DNA of 24,614 nucleotides from Flavobacteriales bacterium (GTDB lineage: Bacteria; Bacteroidota; Bacteroidia; Flavobacteriales_D; CANHHI01). Position numbers and translations under genes: made by a program. The notes under the pieces were generated by a model. The model was not told where the DNA came from, made no database searches, and saw only the letters and a program-made list of their open reading frames with translations. Location: assembly GCA_947460225.1 (NCBI GenBank), contig CANHHI010000007.1, positions 1-24,614 on the forward strand, in the 5' to 3' direction. Shown piece after piece: positions 6,591 through 14,268 of this stretch. Positions within the stretch are counted from its first letter, which is position 1; every line of letters begins with the position of its first letter.

Positions 6591-7883
6591 TTATTTTATT
6601 TGAAAGGATTGTTTTACTTTATCTACGAAATCCAGTTTTTCCCAAGTAAATGTTTCTACTTCTTTTTCTATAGATTTTCCATCGGAAGAGACAAAATTTA
6701 ATTTTTTAATTTCCGGTGTTCTACCCATGTGTCCGTAAGCTGCGGTTTCTTGGTAAATGGGATTGCGCAGTTTTAATCTTTTTTCTATGGCTGCTGGGCG
6801 CATGTCAAAAATTTCAGCCACTTTTTTGGCAATTTCGCCATCATGCAAGCCTACTTTACTAGAATTATAGGTGTTTACATAAATGCTCGTAGGTTCTACA
6901 ACGCCAATCGCATAAGACACTTGCACCAAAATTTCGTCAGCTACGCCTGCCGCCACCAAGTTTTTGGCTATATGCCGAGCTGCATACGCCGCCGACCTAT
7001 CTACTTTTGAAGGGTCTTTGCCTGAAAAAGCACCCCCTCCATGCGCACCTTTTCCGCCGTAAGTATCCACAATAATTTTTCTACCCGTTAAACCTGTATC
7101 TCCGTGAGGACCACCGATTACAAATTTGCCAGTAGGATTTATATAATACTTAATTTGACCATTAAAAAGGGTTTGCACGTGTTTGGGTAATTTTGTAACT
7201 ACACGGGGAATTACAATATTTTGTATGTCCTGTTTGATTTTATCTAAAATTGCCGTATCTGCTTTGGCAATTGCCTCTGCGGTTTCTGCGCTGGGCTGTA
7301 TAAATTCATCGTGTTGGGTTGAAACAACTATCGTATCTATACGCAAAGGCTTATTGTTGTCGTCATACTCTATGGTAACTTGACTTTTGGCATCTGGTCT
7401 TAAATAGGTTATTTCCTTGTTTTCTCTTCGTATTGCTGAAAGTTCTCGCAATATGCTGTGCGCCAACTCTAAAGCCAAGGGCATGTAATTTTCAGTTTCA
7501 TTGCTGGCATAACCAAACATCATGCCTTGGTCTCCTGCACCTTGTTCTTCGGGGTTGGATTTATCAACACCTCTGTTTATATCTGGCGATTGTTCATGTA
7601 TCGCTGATAAAACGCCACAAGAATTTGCTTCAAACATGTATTCACTTTTGGTATAGCCAATTTTGCGAATAACTTGTCTGGCAATGCTCTGCACGTCCAC
7701 ATAAACCTGCGATTTCACTTCGCCAGCCAAAATAACTTGACCTGTGGTTACCAAAGTTTCACAAGCTACTTTTGACTGTGGGTCAAAAGCCAAGAAATTA
7801 TCCAATAAGGCATCTGAAATTTGATCAGCTATCTTGTCGGGGTGTCCTTCTGAAACGGATTCGGAGGTAAATAGATAGGGCAT
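6591..7883 (-). CDS. metK: S-adenosylmethionine synthase
   Basis: Makes S-adenosylmethionine from methionine and ATP in the cytoplasm, supplying methyl groups. Signature motifs are present: GHPDKIADQ (residues 14-22), the hexapeptide GAGDQG near 115, and [18 protein letters not shown] near 283. At 430 residues it is a little longer than E. coli MetK (about 384), as is usual in Bacteroidota. The start [17 protein letters not shown] is the family start. It lies 66 bases after the SCO gene on the same strand with its own -7 box, and a strong terminator follows. The 5' leader is only about 30 bases, too short for a SAM riboswitch. Confidence 0.98.
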   Translation of the reverse strand: MPYLFTSESVSEGHPDKIADQISDALLDNFLAFDPQSKVACETLVTTGQVILAGEVKSQVYVDVQSIARQVIRKIGYTKSEYMFEANSCGVLSAIHEQSPDINRGVDKSNPEEQGAGDQGMMFGYASNETENYMPLALELAHSILRELSAIRRENKEITYLRPDAKSQVTIEYDDNNKPLRIDTIVVSTQHDEFIQPSAETAEAIAKADTAILDKIKQDIQNIVIPRVVTKLPKHVQTLFNGQIKYYINPTGKFVIGGPHGDTGLTGRKIIVDTYGGKGAHGGGAFSGKDPSKVDRSAAYAARHIAKNLVAAGVADEILVQVSYAIGVVEPTSIYVNTYNSSKVGLHDGEIAKKVAEIFDMRPAAIEKRLKLRNPIYQETAAYGHMGRTPEIKKLNFVSSDGKSIEKEVETFTWEKLDFVDKVKQSFQIK

Positions 7884-7921
7884 TTCGTGGTACTTTTTTA
7901 GAATGGTTTAATTTAGGTGTG

Positions 7922-7948
7922 CAAAATTACAAAAAAATAATACACAAA
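7922..7948 (-). promoter_or_regulatory. Probable metK promoter
   Basis: -7 box TAATTTTG (7922-7929, - strand) with TTTG (7945-7948) as a possible -33 box at 15 bases, shorter than the usual spacing. Lies between the SCO stop and the metK start. Confidence 0.45.
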
Positions 7949-7949
7949 T

Positions 7950-8576
7950 TTACTTTGCGTGCAGTTTTTTTGCGTCGAGGGTTAATTTTTCCAAATCTTC
8001 TGGATTTAATCCATCGTATAAACCTCTAATTCTGCTTTTTTGGTCAATCAAAATCAATTGACTGCTGTGCAAAAAACCGCCCGGAGCTAAACTATCCATT
8101 TGTGCGTGCATAAAATAGCCTTCCGCCGCCAATTCGTATATCTCTGTTTTGTCCCCCGTAAAAAAAGTCCAGTTTTTGGTATCTATATTAAATTTATTTG
8201 CGTAATTTTTTAGCACCTCTGGGCTGTCCTTTTCTGGATTTACCGTAAAAGAAACCATTTGAAAATCATCGGGCAAGTTTTGTTTTATTTTCCATAAATT
8301 GCTTGTCATGGCTGGACATATATTTGGGCAATTTACAAAAAAGAAATTGGCAATATATGGTTTCCCGTCTAAAAAATCACTCCCCACCGTATCCGCTTCT
8401 TGATTGATGAGCGCAAAATAAGGGATTTGATGATACATGGTATCTCCAATTTTATAGCCATCTATGGCTTTTTGCACAACGGTTTTGGGACCAAGTATAG
8501 GCAAGCCTTTTTGCTCCACTTGACAAGCTACCACCAAAAAAAGCGCAAACACCCAATAGAAACTACTTTTTGCCAT
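7950..8576 (-). CDS. SCO1/SenC family copper-binding lipoprotein, cytochrome oxidase assembly
   Basis: 208 residues. MAKSSFYWVFALFLVVAC is a lipoprotein signal with the acylated Cys at 18. The thioredoxin-fold domain has both SCO metal-ligand sites: CPNIC (Cys near 81 and 85) and the downstream His in FLHSSQL (about 168). SCO proteins deliver copper to, or keep reduced the cysteines of, the CuA site in oxidase subunit II at the periplasmic face. The frame extends 37 codons upstream, but the ATG at 8576 gives the signal peptide; it overlaps the previous gene by 14 bases. It closes the ctaB-oxidase gene cluster. Confidence 0.92.
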   Translation of the reverse strand: MAKSSFYWVFALFLVVACQVEQKGLPILGPKTVVQKAIDGYKIGDTMYHQIPYFALINQEADTVGSDFLDGKPYIANFFFVNCPNICPAMTSNLWKIKQNLPDDFQMVSFTVNPEKDSPEVLKNYANKFNIDTKNWTFFTGDKTEIYELAAEGYFMHAQMDSLAPGGFLHSSQLILIDQKSRIRGLYDGLNPEDLEKLTLDAKKLHAK

Positions 8577-9102
8577 ATTCTTTGACCAATAATCGTGCAT
8601 CTTCTTCAATTTTTTTTCTATCCATATCCGTGTAGGTGCCTCTAATTTGCCCTTTTGGATCATATAAAATAAAGTAATTGCTCGCATTTACTACACGTGC
8701 TTTATCAAGTTCTTTATTTAATATAGCACTATCAATGGCTACAAATTGCCAATGTACAAAATCTGCTTTGCTTCTGTTTATAAAATCCTCAAAGCGTGAA
8801 ACTTCATTTTGGGCTATGTATGATATGATGCGAATTTTAGGAATTCGTTTTAGTTTATCACTAATATGCCTTGCTCTACTTTCTTCTTTGACGAATTCTA
8901 AAACCAAGATTTTGTTTTCTAGTTCAGTGCTGTCCAATGGCACGTAAGTAGGAAGCACATTGCCTTTTGGAAATGCCATGGTTCCGACAATAGGCAATTT
9001 TGAGAAATTATGCTTTCCTTTACCTAAATAGATAAAAAGAACGCCCGGAAAAAACAGTAGTAATACTGATATAATCCAGGCGATTTTTTGGTTATTTTTC
9101 AT
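8563..9102 (-). CDS. SCO-like thioredoxin-fold protein lacking the copper-binding residues
   Basis: 179 residues. An N-terminal membrane segment (about 8-27) is followed by a soluble domain, probably periplasmic. The C terminus (YFILYDPKGQIRGTYTD, then a run of acidic and basic residues) parallels the end of the SCO protein encoded next (LILIDQKSRIRGLYDG), so I infer a diverged paralogue. It contains no cysteine at all, so no CxxxC, and the His of the FLHSSQL motif is replaced (ASNYFIL). It cannot bind copper in the SCO manner. It sits between oxidase subunit IV (1-base gap) and SCO (14-base overlap), so a role in oxidase assembly or scaffolding is likely but unproven. Confidence 0.75.
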   Translation of the reverse strand: MKNNQKIAWIISVLLLFFPGVLFIYLGKGKHNFSKLPIVGTMAFPKGNVLPTYVPLDSTELENKILVLEFVKEESRARHISDKLKRIPKIRIISYIAQNEVSRFEDFINRSKADFVHWQFVAIDSAILNKELDKARVVNASNYFILYDPKGQIRGTYTDMDRKKIEEDARLLVKEYGKK

Positions 9103-9103
9103 T

Positions 9104-9484
9104 TTAGAAGAATAATTCCGTAAGTTTATGATTTTGCTTTACTGCTTCAATGGTTAGAATGGCAACAAGATAGATAATCAAAACGTAATAAATATACAGA
9201 ATAAACCTGCGCAAATTCTTTTTTTCTTCCCCTAAGTGCATAAAAACCATAACAATATATCCCGCTTTTAAAATAGTCAGCGCAATAAAAGTCCATTTCG
9301 CATAATGCCAAGCCTCAGATGTTTGTTTGATAAAAACGCCCATCATCACTTCTATAAAAGTAACTATGGATAATAATGCAGTTACTTTCCAGATTTTACT
9401 GCGCACTTTTTTGCCCTCTTCCTCGCCATGTTGTGCGTGTAAAGCATACGCATCATTTACAATTAAATCATCTCTGTGTGCCAT
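9104..9484 (-). CDS. Cytochrome c oxidase subunit IV (bacterial caa3 type)
   Basis: 126 residues: a soluble N terminus of about 30 and then three membrane segments (about 33-52, 62-82, 93-114). TFIEVMMGVFI and KAGYIVMVFMHLGEEKKNLR match the prokaryotic subunit IV family, a small accessory subunit of heme-copper oxidases in the inner membrane. It lies 18 bases after subunit III and 1 base before the SCO-like gene. Confidence 0.88.
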   Translation of the reverse strand: MAHRDDLIVNDAYALHAQHGEEEGKKVRSKIWKVTALLSIVTFIEVMMGVFIKQTSEAWHYAKWTFIALTILKAGYIVMVFMHLGEEKKNLRRFILYIYYVLIIYLVAILTIEAVKQNHKLTELFF

Positions 9485-9502
9485 GATATTTTAGTTTTAA
9501 GG

Positions 9503-10372
9503 TTAAATCAAATAAAAGAAGGTGAATACAAACACCCAAACCAAATCCACGAAGTGCCAATAAAGCCCTACTTTTTCTACCATTTCGTAGTGCCCACGTT
9601 TTTGGTAAACACCCGCTATTGCATTTAATAAAATGATAATATTTAAAATAACACCTGATAAAACGTGCAAACCGTGGAAACCAGTGATAAAAAAGAAATA
9701 GTTAGAATAGGCTTGTGGACCGTATTCATTGCCCTGCAAATCTGCACCTTTCACAATGTTGTCTGCACTTGCACTAAGCCTTTCAGCGTATAAATTTTCT
9801 GCTTGCTGCCCTGTTATTACCTCACCTAATTTGTAGGTTCCACCTTGCGTGGGTGCTTCTACAACTTTAAGCGCAGTTAATTTTGCATCTGTTCCATGCC
9901 CTTCGCTTTGGCTAACTGCCCAAGAACCGTCTTGCAATAAAACTTTTCCGAACTCAGAGCCATGAATAAAGTGAGACCATTCCCATGCTTGTGAACCCAA
10001 AAAAAGCGCACCACCCAAGACGGTTGCGAATAACCATTTCACCACATTTTTCTGATCTTTTCTATGCCCAGCTTCAACAGCCAAAACCATTGTTACCGAA
10101 GAGATAATCAACACAAAAGTCATGAATGCAACATACATGAGCGGAAAATGCCCACTTAAAAAAGGAAAAGAGTGAAAAACCTCCTCTCCAATTGGCCATT
10201 CGCCATTGTAGTAGTGTCTTGCAAAACCGAGTGATGCTAAAAAACCGCCAAAAGTTAGCGCATCTGATAGCAGAAAAAACCACATAGCAAGTTTGCCATA
10301 GCTCGCCGAGAAAGGAGAGACTTTGCCTGCCCATGCTTCTGTAGCGTTAGAATTTATTTGTCCTGTAGCCAT
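9503..10372 (-). CDS. Cytochrome c oxidase subunit III (heme-copper oxidase)
   Basis: 289 residues. The C-terminal FFITGFHGLHVLSGV and YWHFVDLVWVFVFTFFYL are the subunit III signatures. Hydrophobic segments number about five. Between about residues 132 and 215 is a polar loop of some 80 residues that E. coli or Paracoccus subunit III lack; Bacteroidota forms often have such a loop. It is an integral-membrane subunit stabilising the catalytic subunit I. Subunits I and II are not in this window, so they must be encoded elsewhere. Confidence 0.92.
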   Translation of the reverse strand: MATGQINSNATEAWAGKVSPFSASYGKLAMWFFLLSDALTFGGFLASLGFARHYYNGEWPIGEEVFHSFPFLSGHFPLMYVAFMTFVLIISSVTMVLAVEAGHRKDQKNVVKWLFATVLGGALFLGSQAWEWSHFIHGSEFGKVLLQDGSWAVSQSEGHGTDAKLTALKVVEAPTQGGTYKLGEVITGQQAENLYAERLSASADNIVKGADLQGNEYGPQAYSNYFFFITGFHGLHVLSGVILNIIILLNAIAGVYQKRGHYEMVEKVGLYWHFVDLVWVFVFTFFYLI

Positions 10373-10410
10373 AATTATTTATTGTTTTTGGTTGAAAATC
10401 CGTATGAAAA

Positions 10411-11388
10411 TTATATGATTCGATTGAAGAAAAACAAAAAGAAAAATAGAAAAAACCAAAGTATGCCAAGAAAATCCCAAAGATAAACAAAAGCACGCAA
10501 ACCTGCATGATTTTCTGGGCTATATTTTTTTCTATTTGCACGAAACCAAATATATAATCCCATAAAAAAGGCAATGAATAAATGTATAACATGCAGAAAA
10601 ATCAAAATAGCCAAATAAGCGGAACTGTTATTTCTATATTGTGCAATTTTTTCGTTGAGTGGCGTTAGGCGTGCTAGGTCGTCCGCATCATAAAATAATC
10701 CGTTATCCAATGTCAGACTAATACCACTTTTTTGGATATAAAAATCTTTGCCATAAACGCCTTCAGGCATGAGCATACCCGCATAGCTAAACATTTTTTG
10801 ATTGAGCGACATAAGCCTTTCTACATCTTTTTGGTGATAAAAAAATCCATCTTCAAAAATCAAAAAAACGCTATCCTTTAGGTATTGAGGATTGTGCAAC
10901 AATATATTTTTCCTTTCAAAAGCTTTCGCTTGACATAAACGTGAGTTTTCACGCAAATCCCCCGTGGCATACAATGCTTGCTCGCCGTACGACACATAAA
11001 AAGTGCCCAAATCTTTGAGGTGCAAGCTGTCTTGCGGATAGATAATAGGGGCAGAAAAAGCCAATCCTTTTAAGGCTAATGACTTATAGCCTTGATATTG
11101 AAAATAGCTAAACACTAAACCCAATGTTAAGGCAATAGGAATAATGAGGCTTAATAAGCTCGGTTTGTTGAGGCATTTTCTTAATCCGATATGCAACAAA
11201 ATACTGCTGATAATCAAACAACTGAGTGCCAAATAAAAATAGTTTGGCGCAGAAAAAATAACCCAGTACATATCTTGTCTAGAAACCAAATAGGCACTAA
11301 TGAGCCCCGCAAAAATCATGCCCGATGAAAAACCACCAAAGATTAACAAATTGCGGTAAATGTTCCATTTTTCTTGAGTTTTGTCCAT
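10411..11388 (-). CDS. Second, divergent oxidase subunit III-like protein with a large soluble insertion
   Basis: 325 residues. Three N-terminal membrane segments (about 12-36, 47-68, 77-97) and two C-terminal ones (about 252-283, 296-322) carry subunit III features: GGFSSGMIFAGLISAYLV, FLHVIHLFIAFFMGLY and VYLWDFLGILWFFLF. Short Bacteroidota subunit III paralogues have the same five-helix plan. Here about 130 polar residues are inserted between helices 3 and 4, on the periplasmic side if the N terminus is cytoplasmic. The insertion contains two similar stretches, near residues 170-198 and 222-250 (shared pattern: L..-.[DN]G.FY...D..RL..LN.K...Y). Between ctaB (6-base gap) and the canonical subunit III (38-base gap). 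Confidence 0.8.
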   Translation of the reverse strand: MDKTQEKWNIYRNLLIFGGFSSGMIFAGLISAYLVSRQDMYWVIFSAPNYFYLALSCLIISSILLHIGLRKCLNKPSLLSLIIPIALTLGLVFSYFQYQGYKSLALKGLAFSAPIIYPQDSLHLKDLGTFYVSYGEQALYATGDLRENSRLCQAKAFERKNILLHNPQYLKDSVFLIFEDGFFYHQKDVERLMSLNQKMFSYAGMLMPEGVYGKDFYIQKSGISLTLDNGLFYDADDLARLTPLNEKIAQYRNNSSAYLAILIFLHVIHLFIAFFMGLYIWFRANRKKYSPENHAGLRAFVYLWDFLGILWFFLFFFLFFFNRII

Positions 11389-11394
11389 GATTTT

Positions 11395-12258
11395 TTATTT
11401 AAGCAGATAAATGATTTGAACGATAGGCAGATACAGAAAAGAGGCAAACATCAAAGTTTTAGCTTCTTTTTGCTGGGGTTTATTGTAAAAAAGATATGCC
11501 ACGTAAACAAACAATAACCCCATGAGTAGCACCAAACAGGCTGATAAATCACCTAATATCGGATTTTCTATCGGGAAAACCCATAAAAATAAACTACATG
11601 GAACCAGCAATGCGGTGTAGAGCAAAATCATAAATGCGTTTTGCTTGCTTTTGCCACCAGGCAGAGGGAGTAGGTAGTAATCAGCTTTTTGATAATCCTC
11701 AAACCCTACCCAGGCAATAGACCAAAAATGTGGAAATTGCCACATGAATTGCATAAAAAACAACAAGCCAGGCACAATGCCAAATTGGTTTTCAGCGGCA
11801 ACATAACCCAAAAGAGGAGGCATGGCACCTGGAATAGCACCCACCAAAACAGACCAAGCGGTGTGTTTTTTGAGTGGCGTATAAACAAAAGCATAAAGTA
11901 CCAAGGAAACGAGCCCAAGGTATAAGGTAATTTGGTTTAACAAATAAAGAAAAAACAAACCGATTGCGCCGTATATCATGCACACGGCAATGGCAGCGTT
12001 TAAGGATATTTTTTTTCTAGGTAGTGGGCGATTTTGCGTGCGTGCCATTTTAGCATCTATGTCTCTTTCAAGCACTTGATTAAAACCATTTGCACTTGCT
12101 GTAACAAAAAAACCACCCAATACAAGATATAACCAGTAAATATTGGGTAATTCTGCGCTATTTTCAGAAAAAGCATAACCCATTGCGGCAGAAAATACCA
12201 CCAAGAAACTTAAACGGGGTTTAGCCAATGCCAAAAAAAAACTCAACTTTTGCATCAT
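11395..12258 (-). CDS. ctaB: Protoheme IX farnesyltransferase (heme O synthase)
   Basis: UbiA-family prenyltransferase that converts heme B to heme O, the precursor of heme A for the oxidase. 287 residues, about eight or nine membrane segments. The first Asp-rich motif is NQVLERDIDAKM (60-71), followed by RTQNRPLPRKKIS; YTPLKKHTAWSVLVGAIPGAMPPLLGY and FPHFWSIAW are family signatures. Two adjacent ATG codons (12258 and 12255) are both possible starts. First gene of the oxidase cluster running left to SCO; heme A synthase is not in the window. Confidence 0.95.
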   Translation of the reverse strand: MMQKLSFFLALAKPRLSFLVVFSAAMGYAFSENSAELPNIYWLYLVLGGFFVTASANGFNQVLERDIDAKMARTQNRPLPRKKISLNAAIAVCMIYGAIGLFFLYLLNQITLYLGLVSLVLYAFVYTPLKKHTAWSVLVGAIPGAMPPLLGYVAAENQFGIVPGLLFFMQFMWQFPHFWSIAWVGFEDYQKADYYLLPLPGGKSKQNAFMILLYTALLVPCSLFLWVFPIENPILGDLSACLVLLMGLLFVYVAYLFYNKPQQKEAKTLMFASFLYLPIVQIIYLLK

Positions 12259-12274
12259 GCAATAAAATCAAGTG

Positions 12275-12301
12275 CAAAGTTACGAATAAAATCAATAGCA
12301 A
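12275..12301 (-). promoter_or_regulatory. Promoter for the ctaB-oxidase operon
   Basis: -7 box TAACTTTG on the - strand at 12275-12282, 16 bases before the ctaB ATG. A TTG at 12299-12301 is a candidate -33 box at 16-base spacing. Confidence 0.6.
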
Positions 12302-12324
12302 TTGCGGATTTTATAGAAAAAGAT

Positions 12325-12345
12325 AACCGCCTTACAAAGGCGGTT
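12325..12345 (-). terminator. Terminator of thioredoxin-gltA operon
   Basis: AACCGCCTT (12325-12333) pairs perfectly with AAGGCGGTT (12337-12345) around an ACA loop. On the - strand it follows the gltA stop by seven bases, and a T-rich stretch comes next. Confidence 0.85.
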
Positions 12346-12352
12346 GGTTATT

Positions 12353-13639
12353 TTAGCGGTTTTGCATATCTACATAAGGTCTCAGTGGGTTTCCTACGTA
12401 CAACTGACGAGGTCTGCCAATGGGTTCTTTTTGCTCACGCATTTCTTTCCATTGTGCAATCCAACCAGGTAGCCTGCCCAAAGCAAACATCACCGTGAAC
12501 ATTTCTGTTGGAATGCCTATAGCTCTGTATATGATTCCGCTGTAAAAGTCCACATTTGGGTACAAACTGCGAGAAACAAAATACTCGTCTTTTAGTGCAA
12601 TTTCTTCTATTTTTTTAGCAATTTCTAATGCTGGGTCGTTTACCCCTAATTTTTTCAACACATCATCAGCTGCTTTTTTGATGATTTTTGCACGAGGGTC
12701 AAAGTTTTTGTACACCCTGTGTCCAAAGCCCATCAAGCGGAAGGTATCGTTTTTATCCTTTGCTTTATTGATATATTTCTCCACATTTCCACCGTCTTGC
12801 ATAATCATTTCAAGCATTTCTATGACCGCTTGGTTTGCTCCTCCATGCAGAGGTCCCCATAAAGCACTAATGCCCGAAGAAATAGATGCAAATAGGCTAG
12901 CTTGCGCAGAACCAACTAATCTCACCGTAGAGGTAGAGCAGTTTTGTTCGTGGTCGGCGTGCAAGATAAATAATTTGTCCAAAGCACTTTCCACAACAGG
13001 GTCTGGGCTATAGCCCTCCCAAGGGTTGTCAAACATCATTTGCAAGAAATTCCCCGCATAAGACATATTGCGTTTTGGGTAATTTATGGGTCTGCCTACT
13101 TGTTTGCGGTAAGACCATGCTGCAATGGTTGGCATTTGCGCAATCAATTGTATAATCGTTTGGTACAAGGCATCTTTGGATATATTTGGATCCAAGGAAT
13201 TTGGGTGAAAAGCCGTTAATGCACCAACAGTTGCCGATAAAACGCCCATAGGGTGTGCCGAAGAAGGAAAGCCCATGATAATCGCCCGCAAATCTTCATG
13301 AATCAACATGTTTTCTTTGATGCGTTTTGTGAAACTTTCAAATTCGTCTTTTTTTGGCAATTCGCCATTGATAACCAAGTAAGCCACTTCTAAAAAGTTT
13401 GACTTTTCCGCTAAATCTTCTATGGAATAACCTCTATGGCGCAGTATGCCTAATTCGCCATCTAAAAAAGTGATTTTAGAGGTTGTTGCCCCTGTATTTT
13501 TATAACCACTGTCCAAGGTGATGTATCCCGACAAATCTCGCAATTTGGAAATATCTATGGCTTTTTCCCCTTCGGTGCCAAACATCAAGGGCAATTCGTA
13601 GGTTTTTCCCTCTAATTCTACTTTACAAACTTGACTCAT
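12353..13639 (-). CDS. gltA: Citrate synthase
   Basis: Condenses oxaloacetate and acetyl-CoA to citrate, the entry step of the TCA cycle, in the cytoplasm. 428 residues, the size of hexameric GltA. Catalytic His in WGPLHGGANQ (about 268), oxaloacetate-binding His and Arg in GFGHRVYKNFDPRA (about 306-319) and catalytic Asp in YPNVDFYSG (about 366) are all present. MSQVCKVELEGKTYELPL is the family N terminus. It starts 2 bases after the thioredoxin gene, so it is probably transcribed from that gene's promoter, and ends at a strong hairpin terminator. Confidence 0.97.
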   Translation of the reverse strand: MSQVCKVELEGKTYELPLMFGTEGEKAIDISKLRDLSGYITLDSGYKNTGATTSKITFLDGELGILRHRGYSIEDLAEKSNFLEVAYLVINGELPKKDEFESFTKRIKENMLIHEDLRAIIMGFPSSAHPMGVLSATVGALTAFHPNSLDPNISKDALYQTIIQLIAQMPTIAAWSYRKQVGRPINYPKRNMSYAGNFLQMMFDNPWEGYSPDPVVESALDKLFILHADHEQNCSTSTVRLVGSAQASLFASISSGISALWGPLHGGANQAVIEMLEMIMQDGGNVEKYINKAKDKNDTFRLMGFGHRVYKNFDPRAKIIKKAADDVLKKLGVNDPALEIAKKIEEIALKDEYFVSRSLYPNVDFYSGIIYRAIGIPTEMFTVMFALGRLPGWIAQWKEMREQKEPIGRPRQLYVGNPLRPYVDMQNR

Positions 13640-13641
13640 GT

Positions 13642-14190
13642 TTATTGTTTTATTTTTCCGTTAAAATTTTTTAGATAATCGTTGAAAGTGATTCCTTTTG
13701 AATAGGCTTCATTTTGTATAAAATACAAAACAGGTTCAAAATCTTTTGCTGGGATAAATCCTTGCATATTGGTTATTAAATCACCTTTTTCCGTCAAAAA
13801 AACCACAGTAGGGTAGGCAATCCGTCCATTGACGGGTGCAATGACCATCGTGAATTCGTGTGTTCCATTTCTTTGTTCGCTTTTATTGGCATCAAAATCT
13901 GGATTTTGATATTTTCTGCCTTTGAATTCTACGGCTTGGTTGCCTTCTGCATTGAATTTTACCGCATAGTAATTTTCATTGATATATTTTGCAATATCAG
14001 GATTGCCAAACGTACGCTGGTTGAGCATTTTGCAAGGCGGGCACCAATTGGTATAAACGTCTATTAAGATTTTCTTAGGCTTTTTAGCAGCCTCCTCCAA
14101 TGCTTGATTGAGTGTAAGCCATTTTATTTCCTGTGCAAGCATTGCGCTTGGCAGTAAAAAACAACAAAAAATGCGAAACAATCTATTCAT
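13642..14190 (-). CDS. Exported thioredoxin-like protein with CPPC motif
   Basis: 182 residues. MNRLFRIFCCFLLPSAMLAQ is a Sec signal peptide, so it acts in the periplasm. A thioredoxin-fold domain follows, with NWCPPCKMLNQRTF (Cys50 and Cys53) and a cis-proline loop (AYPTVVFL). Between them is an insertion of some 40 polar residues. CPPC rather than CGPC is seen in several periplasmic reductases, including cytochrome c maturation thioredoxins, so a reducing role is possible but unproven. The frame opens 18 codons earlier, but that segment covers the promoter. It is co-transcribed with gltA (2-base gap). Confidence 0.82.
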   Translation of the reverse strand: MNRLFRIFCCFLLPSAMLAQEIKWLTLNQALEEAAKKPKKILIDVYTNWCPPCKMLNQRTFGNPDIAKYINENYYAVKFNAEGNQAVEFKGRKYQNPDFDANKSEQRNGTHEFTMVIAPVNGRIAYPTVVFLTEKGDLITNMQGFIPAKDFEPVLYFIQNEAYSKGITFNDYLKNFNGKIKQ

Positions 14191-14213
14191 ATACGTTTCT
14201 CTGAAACCTCTGA

Positions 14214-14244
14214 CAAAGTTAAATAAGTAGTTTATTTTTTCCAA
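14214..14244 (-). promoter_or_regulatory. Promoter for thioredoxin-gltA
   Basis: -33 TTG (14242-14244) and -7 TAACTTTG (14214-14221) with exactly 20 bases between. The start codon is 23 bases beyond the -7 box. A perfect inverted repeat fills most of the space between the boxes. Confidence 0.75.
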
Positions 14245-14260
14245 CTAATAAACTACTTAT
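14223..14260. terminator. Perfect 14-bp inverted repeat after the POT transporter gene
   Basis: ATAAGTAGTTTATT (14223-14236) and its exact complement (14247-14260) flank a 10-base loop. It begins 8 bases after the POT stop on the - strand, where a terminator is expected, although the stem is AT-rich. The stem arm abuts the -7 box of the next operon and the loop contains its -33 TTG. Confidence 0.65.
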
Positions 14261-14268
14261 ATTTTTAT

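Noticed and set aside
7884..7949. SAM riboswitch before metK
   Set aside because: The gap is 66 bases with a promoter inside it; no multi-helix structure fits.
8577..8687. N-terminal extension of the SCO protein
   Set aside because: It is antisense-like sequence from the previous gene's frame, and it would bury the lipoprotein signal peptide.
14191..14244. N-terminal extension of the thioredoxin-like protein
   Set aside because: It covers the -7 box and would hide a clear signal peptide starting at 14190.
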